Below, in pieces: positions 8,294-9,945 of a stretch of 9,945 bases of DNA. Under the pieces are notes generated by a model that was given only the letters and a program-made list of their open reading frames with translations, was not told the origin of the DNA and did no database searches. The stretch comes from Burkholderiales bacterium. Lineage in GTDB: Bacteria; Pseudomonadota; Gammaproteobacteria; Burkholderiales; Burkholderiaceae_E. Location: positions 1,562,568 to 1,572,512 of the forward strand of contig CP070753.1 in assembly GCA_020348765.1 (NCBI GenBank), given 5' to 3'. Each line of letters opens with the position of its first letter. The stretch's first letter is position 1. Made by a program: the position numbers and the translations under genes.

Positions 8294-8318
8294 GTAACTA
8301 TCTGAATTAAAAAGACTT
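8266..8318. promoter_or_regulatory. AT-rich divergent promoter island between the lipoprotein gene and glmU
   Basis: By my count 35 of the 50 bases at 8271-8320 are A or T, in a window that is otherwise strongly GC-rich. The stretch covers the 25-base gap between the divergent GTG (8293) and ATG (8319) plus the 5' end of the lipoprotein gene. It is the natural place for promoters in both directions. Candidate elements are imperfect: TAAGAT at 8272 and TTGGTT at 8280 on the + strand. An AAAGA run about 5-9 bases before the glmU ATG is a weak ribosome site. Confidence 0.45.
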
Positions 8319-8675
8319 ATGAACGTCGTCGTGCTGGCAGCCGGAATCGGCAAGCGGATGCGCTCCGAGCTTCCCAAGGTGCTGCACCGACTCGCCGGCA
8401 GGCCGCTGCTGGCGCACGTGCTGGACACTGCACGCAGTCTAAACCCGCGCCGGCTGGTCTTGGTGTATGGCCACGGCGGCGAGCGGGTGCGCCAGGCACT
8501 GCCGGCCGCGGACCTGCGCTGGGTGCTGCAGGAGCCGCAACTGGGCACCGGTCACGCCGTGATGCAGGCCCTGCCGCTGCTCGACCGGACGGTGCCGACG
8601 ATGGTGCTGTACGGCGACGTGCCGCTGATTCGTGCCGCGACCCTGGCGCGGCTGGCCGAGGCCGCCGAGCCGGCG
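8319..8675 (+). pseudogene. glmU: 5' fragment of glmU (N-acetylglucosamine-1-phosphate uridyltransferase domain)
   Basis: About 119 residues match the N-terminus of GlmU, the cytoplasmic enzyme that makes UDP-GlcNAc for peptidoglycan and LPS. The nucleotide-binding loop [15 protein letters not shown] is at residues 6-20, [17 protein letters not shown] follows, then the uridine-contacting [10 protein letters not shown] (71-80) and YGDVPL (98-103) with Asp100 as the metal ligand. After [11 protein letters not shown] the expected strand and the TGYGR segment never appear. The remainder of the uridyltransferase domain, with its second Mg-binding Asn, and the left-handed beta-helix acetyltransferase domain are missing, so this copy cannot make UDP-GlcNAc. 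GlmU is normally essential, so an intact copy must exist elsewhere or the join is artificial. Confidence 0.85.
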
Positions 8676-9945
8676 AGAACCGCGGGCGGTTTCGGTGTGG
8701 AGCGGCTGGAGAGCCTGCTCACCGAACTGGTGGCCGACCTCGAGAAGAGCGCTCCTTACGCTTCGGCACTCTACACCGAAGCCAGCGCGCTCCAGTTTGA
8801 AGCCCAGGGAGATGAGCGGCGCACGGATGTGCCACCGGTGACCGCGGGTGTGGTCTTCCGCGCTTACGATGGCCGGAGCTTCCACGAGATGGCCACAGCG
8901 GTGGTGACCACCGACGCGATGCGCCGCACTGTCCGGCGGCTGAAGGAGGAGGCCGGGAGGAAGGGGCGGCCGCTGTTCGCCGTCGGGCCCGGCCCGGAAC
9001 TCGTCGAGAGCCTGAGCACCCCGGGGTACATCCCGCGGGAGGAGGTATCCCTCGACGAGTGGCGTGGGGCGGCCGAGGAGACCTACGAGCAGCTCGCCGG
9101 CATGGACCCGCGGGTCAGAAGCACCAGCGTGACGGTGGCCGGGAGCTGGTATCGGACCATCTTCGTCGATCGAAACCGCCAGCTCCGACAGTCCATCATG
9201 CGCTCGGGTGTGCGGACCATGGTGTTCGGTTCGGATGGAGAGGCCAGGGGGCGAGCGTTTTACGGACGACGCGTGCAAGGGGGTCTCGCCGAAGCCCGGC
9301 TCGGTGTGGAAGACGTGGCAAAGCTGACGAGGGAATTCGACAAGTCCTTCGGGGCCGGGAGGATTCCCCCCGGGTCGTACCGGGTCGTGCTGGCTCCCCC
9401 GGTGACCGGGCTATTGGCCCATGAGTCTTTCGGACACGGGGTCGAGTACGACATGTTCATCAAGGGACGCGCCCGTGCGGCACAATTTCTGGGAAAGCGG
9501 GTGGCACCGGAGTGGGTCCAGATCTGGGACGATCCCTCGTACCCCGGTCAGAACGGCTCCTACTTTCATGACGATGAAGGGTGGTCAGCGACAGCCACGC
9601 AGATCGTCAAGGACGGTGTTTTCGTCCAGCCGATCACCGATCAGTATTCCGCCGCGGTTGGCAAGATGAAGCGTACAGCCAACGGCCGGCGGCAGGACTA
9701 CTCGCACAAGGCGTACGCGCGGATGTCGAACACGTTTTTCGGCAAAGGCGAGACTCCCGCCGGGGAGATTCTGGCTGCCGCCGGAGATGGCGTGCTGCTG
9801 GACGGTTTCGGCAGCGGCATGGAGGATCCTCACGGCTGGGGCATCCAGCTCATGTGCCGCATGGGTTACGAGTTCAAGGAGGGCGAACTCACCGGACGCG
9901 TGTTTGCACCGATCACGGTGACGGGCTACGTGCCGGACATCCTGG
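8319..9945 (+). CDS. Chimeric open frame: GlmU N-terminus joined in frame to a TldD/PmbA-family protease (3' truncated by window)
   Basis: I translated this frame by hand from the ATG at 8319: 542 codons without a stop, running off the window. Residues 1 to about 119 are the start of bifunctional GlmU (uridyltransferase half). From about residue 127 onward the protein is a TldD/PmbA-type metalloprotease with HESFGH at 368-373. No known enzyme joins these halves, and the GlmU part lacks most of its active site and the whole acetyltransferase domain. In relatives an intact glmU is expected at this position after ttcA, so the left part is in its natural place and the right part is foreign. Codon use changes at the join. 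The likeliest explanation is a chimeric assembly; a genuine recombination is the alternative. The two segments are described separately below. Confidence 0.8.
   Translation, partial: MNVVVLAAGIGKRMRSELPKVLHRLAGRPLLAHVLDTARSLNPRRLVLVYGHGGERVRQALPAADLRWVLQEPQLGTGHAVMQALPLLDRTVPTMVLYGDVPLIRAATLARLAEAAEPARTAGGFGVERLESLLTELVADLEKSAPYASALYTEASALQFEAQGDERRTDVPPVTAGVVFRAYDGRSFHEMATAVVTTDAMRRTVRRLKEEAGRKGRPLFAVGPGPELVESLSTPGYIPREEVSLDEWRGAAEETYEQLAGMDPRVRSTSVTVAGSWYRTIFVDRNRQLRQSIMRSGVRTMVFGSDGEARGRAFYGRRVQGGLAEARLGVEDVAKLTREFDKSFGAGRIPPGSYRVVLAPPVTGLLAHESFGHGVEYDMFIKGRARAAQFLGKRVAPEWVQIWDDPSYPGQNGSYFHDDEGWSATATQIVKDGVFVQPITDQYSAAVGKMKRTANGRRQDYSHKAYARMSNTFFGKGETPAGEILAAAGDGVLLDGFGSGMEDPHGWGIQLMCRMGYEFKEGELTGRVFAPITVTGYVPDIL
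8664..8700. other. Chimera junction inside the glmU frame
   Basis: GlmU-like sequence ends in the [11 protein letters not shown] stretch (up to about 8675) and TldD-like sequence is recognisable from about 8697, where [11 protein letters not shown] begins. The roughly 20 bases between cannot be assigned to either side by eye. No repeat, IS end or attachment-site-like motif is visible here. Glycine codons shift from GGC-dominated (about 7 of 9) before the join to a mix in which GGG and GGC each make up about 15 of about 50 after it (hand count). Confidence 0.7.
8676..9945 (+). CDS. TldD/PmbA-family metalloprotease segment, 3' end beyond the window
   Basis: This segment belongs to the TldD/PmbA (peptidase U62, modulator of DNA gyrase) family. 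Members process peptides such as microcins and help destabilise the CcdA antitoxin; the substrate here is unknown. Visible are the [20 protein letters not shown] stretch with the zinc-binding HExxxH (ORF residues 368-373), a DDEG block after it (compare IDDEGTPG in E. coli TldD), and [20 protein letters not shown] matching the NGRRxxYxHxxxxRMxNT signature. The distal Cys ligand is past the window end. If a separate start exists it is probably the GTG at 8697, which would place HExxxH about 240 residues in, close to the E. coli position (about 260). More GGG, GGA and GGT codons than the neighbours suggest a different source genome. It most resembles unnamed bacterial TldD-like proteins rather than E. 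coli TldD itself. Confidence 0.8.

Noticed and set aside
5714..8305. Very long + strand frame across the symporter and lipoprotein genes, and the 595-residue minus-strand frame at 6444-8231
   Set aside because: Both are typical high-GC shadow frames, Arg/Ala/Gly-rich with no motifs, and they conflict with well-supported genes.
8334..8380. Lys in the GlmU loop (GIGKRM instead of GTRM) as a disabling change
   Set aside because: As I recall, GKRM is common in betaproteobacterial GlmU, so it is normal variation.

Overview
The window is a very GC-rich stretch with compact, mostly overlapping housekeeping genes. Its protein families and gene order suggest a betaproteobacterium, most likely Burkholderiales: cca end, DUF2905, MidA-type methyltransferase, pteridine-reductase-like SDR, folB, ttcA, then further on glmU. 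That assignment is inference from gene content and recalled synteny; no database search was run.

Layout. Bases 1-497 hold the 3' end of cca on the + strand, meeting a minus-strand pair (DUF2905 membrane protein and MidA-like methyltransferase, 519-1915) tail to tail. A 126-base divergent intergenic region (1916-2041) follows, with an 11-bp tandem repeat, short inverted repeats and a -10-like box almost touching the start codon of the gene on each side. Rightward from 2042 runs a tight + strand series: pteridine-reductase-type SDR, folB, ttcA, ubiB and a sodium:solute symporter (to 7307). A DUF6279-family lipoprotein gene (7358-8293, minus) converges on the symporter and diverges from glmU across a short AT-rich island.

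The genes serve folate/pterin metabolism (SDR, FolB), tRNA maturation (Cca, TtcA), ubiquinone synthesis (UbiB), transport and the envelope (symporter, DUF6279 lipoprotein, GlmU). Most of this is ordinary core genome. I see no phage, IS, CRISPR, tRNA or defence genes.

The anomaly is at the right end. The frame that opens as glmU at 8319 stays open to the last base, but after about 119 residues GlmU similarity stops. The rest is a TldD/PmbA-family metalloprotease with a clear HExxxH motif and visibly different codon use. This is either a contig chimera or a real recombination that cut an essential gene. I favour an assembly artefact, but the exact in-frame join close to the expected N-terminus of the TldD-like protein deserves a check.
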